Source: Cyprinodon diabolis (lineage: Eukaryota; Chordata; Actinopteri; Cyprinodontiformes; Cyprinodontidae). Taken from it: DNA of 64,000 nt. Positions 19,853-64,000 of the stretch are shown here, in pieces; the first letter of the stretch is position 1, and every line of letters begins with the position of its first letter. The stretch spans positions 46,227,287 to 46,291,286 of the forward strand of contig CM060064.1 in NCBI GenBank assembly GCA_030533445.1. The letters run 5' to 3'. The notes below the pieces were generated by a model, which did not search any database, was not told the origin of the DNA, and saw only the letters and a list, made by a program, of their open reading frames with translations. Both the position numbers and the translations under genes were made by a program.

Positions 19853-21094
19853 TTAAGAGGCATCTTTGCACAGTCTGCATCGGGGGTCCTGCCTGGTGTG
19901 ATAGACCCTGGCCTCTATTGATCTTGTACTGAGTGCCTGTTCTTGTGCTGCCATGATTAGTGCCTCTGTGCTGTCCTTCAGTCCAGCCTTTTCCAACTGG
20001 TAGGATTTTTTGATATCAGCCACTTCTTCTATTTGTCTGTGGTATATGCCGTGCAGTGGCTTGTCCCTCCATGATGGTTCTCCTTCCTCTTTCTTGTCCT
20101 CGCTTTCGGTTTTCTCCTGCCTGAGGTATTCACCAAGCCATTTGTCTTTGGGGGCTATCTTTCTGATGTACTCCTGGGTCTTAGTTGTTTCATCCTGGAC
20201 AGTGGTCTTGACACTCACTAGCCCTCGGCCTCCCTTGCTACGCTTGGCATACAGTCTCAGGGTGCTGGATTTGGGGTGGAACCCTCCATGCATTGTGAGG
20301 AGCTTTCTTGTCTTGATGTCAGTGGCCTCTATCTCCTCCTTTGGCCAGTTTATTATACCAGCGGGGTATCTGATGACTGGTAGGGCATATGTGTTGATGG
20401 CTTGGATCTTGTTTTTCCCATTCAGCTGACTTTTCAGGACCTGCCTTACTCTTTGTAGGTATTTAGCTGTGGCAGTCTTTCTTGCCATCTCCTCGTGGTT
20501 TCCGTTAGCCTGTGGCACCCCAAGGTATTTGTAGCTGTCCTGCACATCTGTAATGTGGCCTTCTGGTAGTTCAACCCCCTCGGTTCTGATCATCTTCCCT
20601 CTCTTTGAGACCATGCAACCGCACTTGTCCAGTCCGAATGACATCCCAATGTCGTTGCTGTAGATCCTGGTAGTGTGGATCAGTGAGTCGATGTCTCGCT
20701 CACTCCTGGCATACAGCTTGATGTCATCCATGTAGAGGAGGTGACTGATGATTGTTCCGCTTCGGAATTGGTATCCGTAGCCAGTCTTTGTGATGATCTG
20801 GCTGAGGGGGTTCAGGCCTATGCAGAACAACAGCGGGGATAGTGCATCACCCTGGTATATGCCGCACTTGATGGTGACTTGTGCTATTGGCTTTGCATTG
20901 GCTTCCAGACTTGTTTTCCACAGCTTCATTGAGTTCTTGATGAAGGCTATTAGAGTCCTGTTGATCTTGTACATTTCCAAGCATTCCAGTATCCATGTAT
21001 GTGCCATTGAGTCATAGGCTTTCTTATAGTCAATCAAGGCAGTGCACAGATTTGTCTGCCTGGTCTTACAGTCTCGAGTGACTGCTCTATCCAC
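19853..21094 (-). pseudogene. LINE reverse transcriptase, central part
   Basis: 413 codons between the two in-frame stops. It contains RT motifs A, B and the MDD box, then a conserved thumb (INTYALPVIRYPAGIINWPK) and HGGFHPKSSTLRLYAKRSKG, as seen in fish endonuclease-type LINEs. The ATG at 21094 is an internal methionine; the true frame extends upstream past a TAG to at least 21433. Confidence 0.85.
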
Positions 21095-21139
21095 TAGTAG
21101 CTGGTGCTTGGCTCCTCTGGTGTTACTGCCTATTCCCTT

Positions 21140-21433
21140 CTAGGAAGGGTGCATGTATTGAGCCATGTGCCTATTCATCTTAGCCGCTATGATGCCTGAC
21201 AGGAGCTTCCATGTTGTACATAGGCAAGTTATTGGCCGGTAGTTGGATGGGGTTGTTCCCTTCTGGGGATCCTTCATGATCAGGATTGTCCGTCCTTGGG
21301 TTAACCATTCTGGGTGGGTCCCAGACATCAGCAGTTGGTTCATTTGTGCTGCGAGGCGTGCATGAAGTGCGGTTAGTTTTTTCAGCCAGTAGGTGTGGAT
21401 CATGTCAGGGCCTGGTGCTGTCCAGCTCTTCAT
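21140..21433 (-). pseudogene. LINE reverse transcriptase, N-terminal part
   Basis: About 97 codons with SWTAPGPDMIHTYWLKKL and NYRPITCLCTTWKLLSG, continuous in frame with the next segment across a TAG codon at about 21140. Confidence 0.8.
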
Positions 21434-21954
21434 ACCTGCCGCTCTTTCTTGGACATCTGCCGTTGTAATGGTTACTGGTTCTTGTTCTGGGAGATTGCTG
21501 TGATCTGTTCTAAGATCTTCTAGCCCCTGAGCATTGGTGTTGTGGGATGCCTTCTTCTCCCATATGTTTCTCCAGTACTGTTCAGTCTCAGCCCTGAGAA
21601 CAAGAGAGCTAGTTTACTTTTTACCCATATTAAACTGAAATAATATTTTAAAATCAGTTACTTTTTTATTAGTAGCCCCAATCCTCCTCCGTAACGACTG
21701 TGAAAATTTGTGGATTAGTTTTTCTTTTACAAACAAAAAAATGCTGTAGCGCAAATTTCCCCCTAGATGGCAGTGCTGCGCGATAAATGAACTCCTGCCC
21801 ACAGAAGAAGAAGAAGCACAAGAAGAACAGATCACCTGCGCCCCCTGCTGGTGCAAGCAGAGATGACAACGAAACGGAATAAATGGAGACAACAAACTAC
21901 ACATGAGACGTTATTTTTGCGCAACTGAGTTGTCAACAGGTAACAGCAACTCAC

Positions 21955-22260
21955 CTGTCCACACGCGACACGCCAGTTCATCCGTGTAACTCGCTGGGGC
22001 GCGCGCCGGAACAAAGCTGACAGAGTTAGCAACAGTTGGTTTAGGCTGAGAGTAGCTGTTAGCTCTGAGCTAGCAGAGTTAGAACGCTAGCTGTTAGCTG
22101 CTGCTAACAGTCTGTTAATTTTAAACGGTTGCCCATTAGCAGGGCTATCCGAGTGCAGCCTCCTGAAGCCGCAGCTCTCCGTTACGTCGAGCAGTCCTGT
22201 TGGTCTCTGTGGGTCACTGGGTTCGGTTCGGTCCGGTTCCTCTGCTCCTGTTTCATAGCG
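21955..22260. promoter_or_regulatory. Putative divergent promoter of creb3l4 (left) and pi4kb (right)
   Basis: This is the only GC/CpG-rich patch between the two gene starts (GGGGCGCGCGCCGG at about 21995, CGCAGCTCTCCGTTACGTCG at about 22170). On the minus strand CGTGTGGACAG is followed by GTGAGTTGC, a strong 5' splice site. That suggests a creb3l4 5' UTR exon ending at 21955. The pi4kb first exon probably starts on the other side. No TATA box is evident. Inferred from composition, splice site and gene order only. Confidence 0.4.
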
Positions 22261-23254
22261 GATTTATAAGTCTGTGAGCCCCAAACAAAAACAAACCGAA
22301 ACGATTAATTCTGACCCATATTCAGACCTGGATTAGTTTAGAATTCAGAATAATGTGCAGAAGAACTCAAAGTTTTTTCTCTTTTCTCAGCCAACATCAG
22401 TCATTAAACCCGAAGCTAACGGTGAGCTAACAGCTAGCATTCCAGTCCAACATCCAGAACCGATCAGGTTCGGTTCTTTTCTTTAAGAAAATTCAGTTCA
22501 GAGCTCAGCTCATCAATAACTAAATCGTACTCTACTTACATGAACAAGTTTTTACTTTATTTAAAACTAATTTGAAATGAAATAAGGTTGTAAATAGGTC
22601 ATGACGTCGTTATTTCGTGTTGATATGTTTAATAATGTATAATAATAACTGGCAACCGGCGCTTTGGAGCCGATTTGTTGTAACTGTGTCAGAGAGAAGA
22701 GCTGTGACTCTTCAGCTGCTGCTACTTCATTAATTATTTACCTGGTTAATTTAAAAGCCAAATGCATTTACTTCTAACAGTCTGGGTGGTGTAAATATCT
22801 GGCTTTAAATAGGAATATATGTGCTAATGATAATGATTTAAACTGAGGTGCAGGATGTTTCATAAAACATCTATTTTTTGTTTAAAACAAGTTAAAGAAA
22901 TGGGAAACCTTAACCTGAGCTGCAGATTATTGAAGGAAGACACAACTTTCCTGACTCTTCGGACAAAGGACACCTCAGACCGCAGCAACCTGTTGATTAT
23001 TTATCGATTAATGTCTAAAATAGTTTTTACTTGATTGTAAATTAACATTTCTTAATAAACAAATATTTGTAATATAGAAAATAAAAATATGCATTAATTT
23101 TAATGAAGTGCAACTGGAAAAGCCTAATAATATATATAAGAAATAATTCAAAGCTATTATGCCTTTAATAACAAAAAGGGTTATTTTTTGTAAAAAAAAA
23201 AAAAATTATATTTGAGGGTTTTTTTTCTAATTGCTGCTGGAATTGCAATTAAAT
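22261..23254. other. Non-coding, probably pi4kb first intron
   Basis: AT-rich, no coding exon or clear repeat end seen. It lies between the presumed promoter and the first coding exon of pi4kb at 24640. Confidence 0.4.
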
Positions 23255-23526
23255 TCTATTCAGTCTATTTCTATAGCTCCAATTCACATCATGTCATCTC
23301 AGGTCACTTTTCAGTTCACCAGATCATCCAGTCAGATTGGTTCAAAGTTTTCTATCTAAGGAAAACCAGCTGATTGCATCGACTCATTGACTCTTCAGCA
23401 ATCCCTCACACTAAGCATGCTTGTAGCGACAGGGGAGAGGAAAAACTCCCTTTGAACAGGAAGAAACCTCCAGCAGAACCAGGCTCAGTGTGAGCGGCCA
23501 TCTGCTGAGGCCCACTGGGGTTCAAG
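23255..23526 (-). repeat. LINE 3'-tail (L2/Rex1-like), minus orientation
   Basis: Reverse complement of the 8098-8394 sequence, from CTATTTCTATAGCTCCAATT through GAACCAGGCTCAGTGTGAGC. Confidence 0.75.
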
Positions 23527-23588
23527 GTCTTTCTTTAATTCTCTTAGTGAACGGCCTGTTTTAGAGACTGTATATTTTACTTTAGGTA

Positions 23589-23884
23589 ACGATTCCATCC
23601 ATCCATTATCTGTCACTATCTCCGGCTGTCTGCGGGTGAGAGGTGGGATCCATGATGGACAGGTTGCCAGTCCATCGCAGGGCAAAACAGACACAAACAG
23701 GACAAACATTCAAACACACACTAAGGAGGATTTAGAGAAGCCAATTAACCTAACGGTCATGTTTTTGGACTGTTGGAGGAAGCCGGAGTACCCGGAGAGA
23801 ACCCACACAGAAAGATTGTGAATCAAACCCGGAACCTTCTTGCTGCTAGGCAACAGTGCTACCTGCTGCTCCACTGAGCAGCCC
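23589..23884 (-). repeat. SINE-like repeat with a tRNA-like end
   Basis: Contains CAGGTTGCCAGTCCATCGCA, GTTTTTGGACTGTTGGAGGA and, at the right end, AATCAAACCCGGAACCTTCTTGCTG. Read in reverse the last part gives GGTTTGATTC, a box-B-like motif, followed upstream by tRNA-like sequence. A second copy is at 50355-50672. Confidence 0.6.
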
Positions 23885-24639
23885 CGTCTGCAGAGTTGAA
23901 TCAGCTTCTAAATCAGTTGAGGATTATTTCAGTTATTGATTTTTGTTTCAGTATAAAGTACAGTGATGGTTAATGAGGACTGGAAGCGTTTCACATGTTG
24001 CCAAACTGTATTGATGCTGTGTTGATCCTGTCCCACTGAATACTGACACCTGCTGGTCCTTTACAGACACTACAGGCAGCTTATGTGACAGGCTGAACTG
24101 AATTGATTTATTGACCTAGTAGTACAATGATGTGATTTAAGTTATGTAGGTTATATTTTATTATTTCATGTCTATATTTAAATAGAAAATATCTTTGATA
24201 TTTTTAGACGCAGCCAAAAAATAATGTAAACATATAATGTGAAAATTTAGGGGACAATGTGAATGAGGATGCTTGTGGACTAAATCGTATTTTTAAAATA
24301 ATAAGTACAGTAAAAAGATTAAATAAACTAAGAGTCAATTTGAAATTATCTTTAATTCAGATCATAATCAAAGATCGTACCGTGTATGCGCGGCTTTAGA
24401 GCGATTAGCAGATATGTTTTGATATCATGTGATGTTTTGCTTGATTTGTTAATGTTTTTTGTTTTTGCTCATATTAAGACTCGTGTAATGATGATGTCAC
24501 CATTGGCCTGAAAATAACCTGCATCGTTTGATCTCTATCGTGTAATCCTGCTCCCGCAGGCCTTCCTGGTGACCTTTATGACCTCTGGGCTGTGTTTCTG
24601 TGTTTCAGTGGCGGTGGGCGGAGCCTCTCAGCAGCCATT

Positions 24640-37304
<12,665 letters not shown>

Positions 37305-37598
37305 CCTCGGCCACACGTTCTGGGAATCCTCCGCGCTTTTAGACTCTTCTTCTTTAATTCCAGCTTTGTGTTTGTTCTCCTTTTTCTTTAGTTTCTTCTT
37401 TCTAATTTTTTAAATCTCCGTCTTCTTCCTCTTATGCTTTGTTGTTCTGAACTGGGTGGAGGCTTCTGATTGGCTGATCAGCAGGACTTCTGGCCAATCG
37501 GAGAGCAGCCCAGTTTTAGTTGAACTGTGAACAGTGAGCAGGACGTTTGAACGGACCACTGTGTGTTTTCCATGACTGACGTCTGTGAATGTTTGAGC

Positions 37599-37604
37599 CA
37601 TTAA
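37599..37604 (+). terminator. Candidate poly(A) signal of pi4kb (ATTAAA)
   Basis: ATTAAA lies 295 bases after the stop codon, followed by a T/G-rich stretch (GTGTCC..CTCGTCTGTCCCTGTTT). No AATAAA precedes it in the UTR. Confidence 0.5.
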
Positions 37605-38560
37605 AACCAGCCAGTGTCCACCTGCAGAGTCTCGTCTGTCCCTGTTTACCTGGAGACCCCCCCCATCCAAATGATCGAGCTCTGCTGGGGCCTCGTGCTT
37701 AATAGTGGGCAGCTTTCTTACTAAAAATGGCCGGAAGCACCTGCTGCTTACAGGTGTCACTTTCCTGAATACTTCCTGATTCTGCAGCATCTGCAGACTC
37801 TACCTGGACCGCCCCGTCGTTGCCATGGATACATAATATGCACTGGTATCAATTAGGCTCACGTATTATAGGACATCGTCCGGTGTCAGGAAAACATTTT
37901 ATAAGGAAGAAGTTATCCGGTCTTTGAGAAAAAAGCTTTTATGCATCGGGAATAAACTCAGGAAACAATTGAGTTTGATTTTTTTTGTTCTTTTTTGTAA
38001 TAAAATCTCCATCTTAGCAGATGTTTGAGTTTAGCAAAGCTACATTCCTGCCAAAAAATGTCTTCAAGAAATATTTGGGGTTTGTTTACCAATCATTTCA
38101 CAGGAAATGAATGAAGGTCGTCACATTTCCGCTTTATTTTGTTTTTTATATCTCGCATTTCTCCAAAGGAAGTGAACGAATGCGTCAGGATTGTCCTTCA
38201 TGGCCCACCGTAGGATCGAATTATTGAAGCTTTGACAGCAATGGCTGATGATGGTGGTGATGAGAAGTTTGTTCTATTCAGCGCCGCCGTCCTCCGGGAT
38301 TCATAGAACCGTAGTTACATTCGTAACTTGATTTCTTTTAACCAAAATAAACTTTTAAGATGTTTTAAGAAAAGAATCAATCTTTGTAAAACTTCATTTA
38401 ACAAAAGGGCTTCATGCAGAGACCTAAAGACCTGATAACTTATGTCTTCAGATCTGAGGATGCACCCGTATCCTCGTAACCATGGCAACCCTGTCTCCAC
38501 AGGGAATATTATATTAATAATTATATTAATAGAGTATTTAGTTTTGTAAGAGAAAATATT
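37605..38560. other. Intergenic; includes a DIRS-like terminal fragment
   Basis: Around 38283-38335 the sequence GGGATTCATAGAACCGTAGT is shared with 61100-61125 at the end of the DIRS-like element in the myosin intron (GGGATTCATAGAACCATAGT). It is probably a solo end of that family. The rest holds nothing I recognise. Confidence 0.45.
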
Positions 38561-39070
38561 AGGGGGTTATTTTTTCACTCTGTGATTCATTCATTTTTAA
38601 ATCAAATCCCAAACTAAATGTTTAGATTGTCAGTTAAAAAAATTGTCAGCAAGTTAAATATTTATTTTCTAAACTAAATATTTAGTTTGTCAGGAAAATG
38701 TTTAGTTTGAAGCTAAATCTTTTTATAGCAAGCTGAATTTTTAACAAGTATTTTGTTTGGAACTTAACATTTTTATAAATTACATAGTGAAAAAATGACT
38801 TGGGAAAAATTTGTCTGCAAGCTAAATATTTAATTTCCAAACTATATATAATTTTAACCAAATATTTTTTAACACACTAAATACTTTGCTAAATATTTGG
38901 TTTGGAGCTAAATATTTAGTTTGCAATAAGGTGTTTTGTTTTTTAAATATTTTGCTCCAAACTATTTATTTAAGAAACTAAATATTTAATTTGCAAACTT
39001 TAGATGGCTTGCTGCTAGCTAAATATTTAATTTGTTAGATAAACATCTAGCTAAATATCTATTTAACAAA
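38560..39070. repeat. Degenerate AT-rich repeat (CTAAATATTTAGTTTG motif)
   Basis: At least a dozen variants of CTAAATATTTAGTTTG or its inverse CAAACTAAATATTTAG occur in 500 bases, not strictly spaced. The motif is itself nearly palindromic. Confidence 0.6.
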
Positions 39071-39179
39071 TTGTGTGATTCACACTCATGCATCTGTAAT
39101 TAGTACACTAAGATTTGTAATACTTTCTCCTAAATTTGTGATTTGTACCCTTAATTTATTCTGTTCTACTAATTTATAC

Positions 39180-39896
39180 ACAGTTCTATTTAGTTTATTT
39201 CTATAGCTCCAATTCACATCATGTCATCTCAGGTCACTTTCCAGTTCATCAGATCATCCAGTCAGATTGATTCAAAGTTTTCTATCTAAGGAAAACCAGT
39301 TGATTGCATCGACTCATTGACTCTTCAGCAATCCCTCACACTAAGCATGCTTGTAGCGACAGTGGAGAGGAAAAACTCCCTTAGAACAGGAAGAAACCTC
39401 CAGCAGAACCAGGCTCAGTGTGAGCGGCCATCTGCTGAGGCCCACTGGGGTTCAAGGAGACAGAAGCAGAGATACAAAAAGAAGCATAGATACAAAAGGC
39501 AACTGTCAACCAGCTCCACAGGCGGCCCGTCCAGGAAACACACAGCCAGGCAGACGAGCTCCGAGCCAGCTCCCATGTCAGAGGATGAAGAGAGCACATC
39601 CAGTTAGTCACAGTCAGAGAAACAGGACTACACTGGAAAACAGGCCAAGCTCCAACATCTAGAAACAAAGGTGTTGATGGCAGCAGCACAGCTGATATTT
39701 CTCTCCAGGATGGAGTCACAGCCAAACAGGAACAGACCAGATGAAGCTACTATGAGAAAAAGCAGAGAGAGCAGAACGTTAGAGATTGAACTAACAGATT
39801 CTGCAGAGTGGGAGAATAGAGATAGAATGAAGCAGAATGATGAAAAAGGGGTCCCTATGTCCTCCAGCAGTCTAAGCCTATAGCAGCAGAACTATA
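39180..39896 (-). mobile_element. LINE 3' part (L2/Rex1-like), minus orientation
   Basis: This is the longest tail copy. In reverse orientation it runs from the region just after the RT ORF (shared with 54840-55014, e.g. GAGATTGAACTAACAGATTC) through GTGTTTCCTGGACGGGCC to the 3' end. It is 5'-truncated at the position where Tc1 copy B sits. Confidence 0.8.
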
Positions 39897-41508
39897 CAGG
39901 TGCTGGTCATAAAATTAGAATATCATGAAAAAGTAGATTGATTTCAGTAATTCCATTTAAAAAGTGAAACTTGTATATTATATTCATACATTACATACAA
40001 ACTCATATATTTCAGATGTTTATTTTGTTTAATTTTGATGATTACAAATGACAACAAATGAAAATCTCAAATTCATCATATCAGAAAATTAGAATATTAC
40101 TGAAGACCAATAAAAACAAAGGATTTATAGAAATGTTGGCCAACTGAAAAGTATGAACATGAAAAGTATGAGCATGTACAGCACTCAGTATTTAGTTGGG
40201 CCTCCTTTGGCCTGTATTACTGCAGCAATGCGGCGTGGCATGGAGTCGATCAGTCTGTGGCACTGCTCAGGTGTTATGATAGCCCAGGTTGCTCTAATAG
40301 TGGCTTTTAGCTCTTCTGAATTGTTGGGTCTGGTGTATTGCATCTTCTTCTTCACAATACCCCATAGATTTTCTATGGGGTTAAGGTCAGGAGAGTTTGC
40401 TGGCCAATTAAGAACAGGGATACCATGGTCCTTCAACCAGGTACTGGTAGCTTTGGCACTGTGTGCAGGTGCCAAGTCCTGTTGGAAAATGAAATCTGCA
40501 TCTCCAAAAAGTTGGTCAGCTGCAGGAAGCATGAAGTGCTCTAAAACTTCCTGGTATGTGGCTGCGTTGACCCTGGACCTCAGAAAACACAATGGACCAA
40601 CACCAGCAGATGACATGGCACCCCAAACCATCACTGACTGTGGAAACTTTACACTGGACTTCAAGCAACGTGGATGAAGTGCCTCTCTTCTTTTCCTCCA
40701 GACTCTGGGACCTTGATTTCCAAAGGAAATGCAAAATTTACTTTCATCAGAGAACATGACTTTGGACCACTCACCAGCAGTCCAGTCCTGTTTCTCTTTA
40801 GCCCAGGCAAGACGCTTCTGACGCTGTCTGTGGTTCAAGAGTGGCTTGACACAAGGAATGCGACAGCAGAAACCCATGTCTTTCATACGTCTGTGTGTGG
40901 TGGTTCTTGAAGCACTCACTCCAGCTGCAGTCCACTCTTTGTGAATCTCCCCCACATTTTTGAATGGGTTTTGTTTCACAATCCTCTCCAGGGTGCGGTT
41001 ATCTCTCTTGCTTGTACACTTTTTTCGACCACATCTTTTCCTTCCCTTCGCCTCTCTATTAATGTGCTTGGACACTGAGCTCTGTGAACAGCCAGCCTCT
41101 TTAGCGATGACCTTTTGTGTCTTGCCCTCCTTGTGCAAGGTGTCGATGGTCGTCTTTTGGACAACTGTCAAGTCAGCAGTCTTCCCCATGATTGTGTAGC
41201 CTATAGAACTAGACTGAAAGACCATTTAAAGGCTTTTGCAGGTGGTTTGAGTTAATTAGCTGATTAGAGTGTGGCACCAGGGGCCATCAATTTTGAACCT
41301 TTTCACAATATTCTAATTTTCTGATATGATGAATTTGAGATTTTCATTTGTTGTCATTTGTAATCATCAAAATTAAACAAAATAAACATCTGAAATATAT
41401 GAGTTTGTATGTAATGTATGAATATAATATACAAGTTTCACTTTTTAAATGGAATTACTGAAATCAATCTACTTTTTCATGATATTCTAATTTTATGACC
41501 AGCACCTG
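39897..41508 (-). mobile_element. Complete Tc1/mariner transposon, copy B (1612 bp)
   Basis: TA flanks (39895-39896 and 41509-41510). Inverted repeats of about 202 bp at 39897-40098 and 41307-41508. Same length as copy A and, wherever I compared the two, the same bases. Inserted at the edge of a LINE fragment. Confidence 0.95.
40185..41225 (-). CDS. Tc1-family DD34E transposase, copy B
   Basis: The 346-codon frame is identical in predicted protein to copy A (2349-3389). The preferred start is the ATG at 41189 (MGKTADLTVV). The DD34E triad is complete (MFSDESKF, FQQDLAPAHSA, SPDLNPIENLW). The frame is undamaged, so the product should be a full-length transposase if transcribed. Confidence 0.95.
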   Translation of the reverse strand: MVFQSSSIGYTIMGKTADLTVVQKTTIDTLHKEGKTQKVIAKEAGCSQSSVSKHINREAKGRKRCGRKKCTSKRDNRTLERIVKQNPFKNVGEIHKEWTAAGVSASRTTTHRRMKDMGFCCRIPCVKPLLNHRQRQKRLAWAKEKQDWTAGEWSKVMFSDESKFCISFGNQGPRVWRKRREALHPRCLKSSVKFPQSVMVWGAMSSAGVGPLCFLRSRVNAATYQEVLEHFMLPAADQLFGDADFIFQQDLAPAHSAKATSTWLKDHGIPVLNWPANSPDLNPIENLWGIVKKKMQYTRPNNSEELKATIRATWAIITPEQCHRLIDSMPRRIAAVIQAKGGPTKY

Positions 41509-41514
41509 TAGTTG

Positions 41515-41800
41515 TTGGCCTTTTAAGCAAGCCCAACAACGACCCTAATTACTCCCTAATTCAGAGGCATGGTCCAGTTTCGAGTTAATTTCCATGCTAA
41601 TAAAGACCTGAACGACTCCCCATTACAAAGGTTGGACCTGTTTTTCATTTCAATCTGCATGTTTTCTCAGCCATAACAAGGCTTAGTTGGGCTGCTCTAT
41701 AAAGCCTGGAACTCAACGCTACTCCAGACATTTTAAATTTAGAAAGCTTCCTGGATGTGAAGCTAAATGTCTTCAAACTTGGTAAACAAGTTTTTTTTTT
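41515..41800 (+). repeat. Dispersed repeat (AAGCTTCCTGGATG family)
   Basis: Contains CTCAGCCATAACAAGGCTTA, AGAAAGCTTCCTGGATGTGA and AAATGTCTTCAAACTTGG, then a poly-T run (41792-41807). Confidence 0.65.
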
Positions 41801-41842
41801 TTTTTTTTGCCATAACTATAGGAATAGCCCTTTCTATATATC

Positions 41843-42045
41843 AGGGGTGGGCAATTCCAGCTCCTAGGGTCCAGTATCCTTTAACTTTTAGATCCATCCT
41901 TGGTCCAACACACCTGAATCCAATAGTGGAGTTTCCTCCTCATTATGCAGTCAGTTCCTCCAGAGTCCACTTCATTATCTAATTATTATATTCAGGTTTG
42001 TTGAACTAAAGGCACATCTAAAAATGGCAGGAAACTGGCCCTGTT
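41843..42045. repeat. MITE-like fragment starting CAGGGGTGGGCAATTCCAG
   Basis: The start and the internal GGTCCAACACACCTGAATCC are typical of an abundant fish repeat. Related motif AGCACACCTGAATCAAATGA occurs at 56430. Only the left end is clear. Confidence 0.5.
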
Positions 42046-42740
42046 ATATATTGTAATGTACTTTGATGTTTTGTATTTGTAAATTTGAGAGTTAGATTAT
42101 GTATTCAGATTTATACATTACTCATTGGTTCTTAAATGTTTAAGGGTTTTAGGGTTAAATGTTTAAGGGTTTTACTTGTAAATGTGTAATAGATTCTAAG
42201 TTCTTTTCTAAATAGTTTTCTTATAAATTTAACATCTCATTCCACATCTATATATGAGTTGAGAAGAAAATAATCTTTAATTTGTTCACAGCGACTAACA
42301 TATACAATGATGTAGGGTTTTAATACCCCATGCCAGTATTTATTCATTTTATGTTTTTTATTTCTTCTTTTTTACCACAGCTGAAAATGCTTCCTGTTGT
42401 CTGCAGTTTAGGTTCGGACCACAGGGTGGCAGCAGAGTTCAACTAGACAGCTCTAAGACTCGGTTACCCAGAGTTCCAGGGGCTTGAGGAGGGGGGAGGG
42501 GCGTACCTGTCCACACCTGCACAGAGTTTAGAGTCTGAAGAAAATAGAGAGGTGTCTGTCGGTCAGGGAGAGAAGGGGGAATGTTGAGAGGTCAGTGAAC
42601 CGAAGCTGAAGGCTGAGATCCGGACTGAGCAGGTCCAGGTTCTGCCTTATTCCACCTGGATAAATCTGGATCCACTTGGATCCACCTGGATCCAGATTTC
42701 TCAACTCTGACTTGAAGCAGGAAGTGAAGAAGCACCAAAC
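42046..42740 (+). promoter_or_regulatory. Upstream region and 5' UTR of the myosin gene
   Basis: Between the last repeat and the ATG at 42741. The 250 bases before the ATG are GC-richer and include three TGGATCCA(C/G)-type motifs (42660-42700). No TATA box is obvious. The transcription start is not determined. Confidence 0.35.
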
Positions 42741-63971
<21,231 letters not shown>

Positions 63972-64000
63972 GTAAGTACCACCCCTCTGACCCGGTCTGT

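Larger units (their letters stand above)
19246..21600 (-). mobile_element. LINE with C-terminal restriction-like endonuclease (R2/R4/NeSL-type)
   Basis: Read on the minus strand, one long frame covers much of a reverse transcriptase. Visible motifs are NYRPITCLCTTWKLLSG, ALIDYKKAYDSM (motif A), GIYQGDALSPLLFCIGLN (motif B) and LLYMDDIKLYA (the MDD active site). A cysteine/histidine cluster follows ([17 protein letters not shown]). A C-terminal block [20 protein letters not shown] resembles a PD-(D/E)xK nuclease. The frame is broken only by TAG (after HMAQYMHPS, about 21140) and TAA (after CRLCKDAS, about 19853). The 5' end is truncated near 21600. The 3' end directly meets (TA)n. The clade within the endonuclease-bearing group is not certain. 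Confidence 0.85.

Noticed and set aside
23589..23884. A functional tRNA gene
   Set aside because: Only a tRNA-like promoter end is present within a repeated SINE-like unit; no full cloverleaf or terminator was found.
39317..39883. Several short frames just before Tc1 copy B
   Set aside because: They fall in the non-coding 3' tail of a LINE.

Overview
The window is vertebrate nuclear DNA, most likely from a ray-finned (teleost) fish. Three intron-rich genes have conserved vertebrate protein sequences. The space between and inside them is filled with typical fish repeats: Tc1/mariner, several 8-bp-TSD (hAT-like) and TTAA-TSD MITE families, L2/Rex1-like, L1-like and endonuclease-bearing LINEs, a DIRS-like tyrosine-recombinase element, tRNA-derived SINEs and long (TA)n tracts. 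I cannot name the species.

Layout. 1-6.2 kb: repeats only, including an apparently complete Tc1 transposon (2061-3672) sitting inside a hAT-like MITE. 6.2-15.3 kb, minus strand: a complete creb3l4-like gene (9 coding exons, 422 codons plus stop, every junction in phase). Its 7.2-kb intron 6 holds MITEs, two TTAA elements and a roughly 1-kb, 30-bp-unit minisatellite. 15.4-22 kb: repeats, probably the creb3l4 5' intron, including an L1 insertion with its TSD and a 2.35-kb LINE of the restriction-like-endonuclease type with only two in-frame stops in the part seen. About 22 kb: GC-rich, probably the shared divergent promoter of creb3l4 (left) and pi4kb (right). 24.6-37.3 kb, plus strand: complete pi4kb (12 coding exons, 843 codons plus stop). 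37.6-42.4 kb: intergenic repeats, including a second Tc1 copy of identical length and identical predicted protein. 42.7-64 kb, plus strand: the first 22 coding exons of a long-tailed class I myosin (myo1e/myo1f group, closest to myo1e by eye), cut by the window end within the tail (TH1) domain.

The three genes are unrelated host genes and not an operon. CREB3L4 is an ER/Golgi-anchored bZIP factor, PI4KB makes PI4P at the Golgi, and MYO1E/F is an actin motor at membranes. I found no bacterial-type system, CRISPR array or convincing new multi-gene system. The most noteworthy signals are the pair of same-length Tc1 copies with undamaged transposase frames, the minisatellite with its 210-bp higher-order structure, the LINE abutting a (TA)n tract, two TTAA transposons sharing one TTAA, an inverted MITE pair in a pi4kb intron, and a poly-C 3' splice site in pi4kb. 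All exon boundaries were deduced by eye from GT-AG sites, phase and recalled family protein sequence; no alignment was run.
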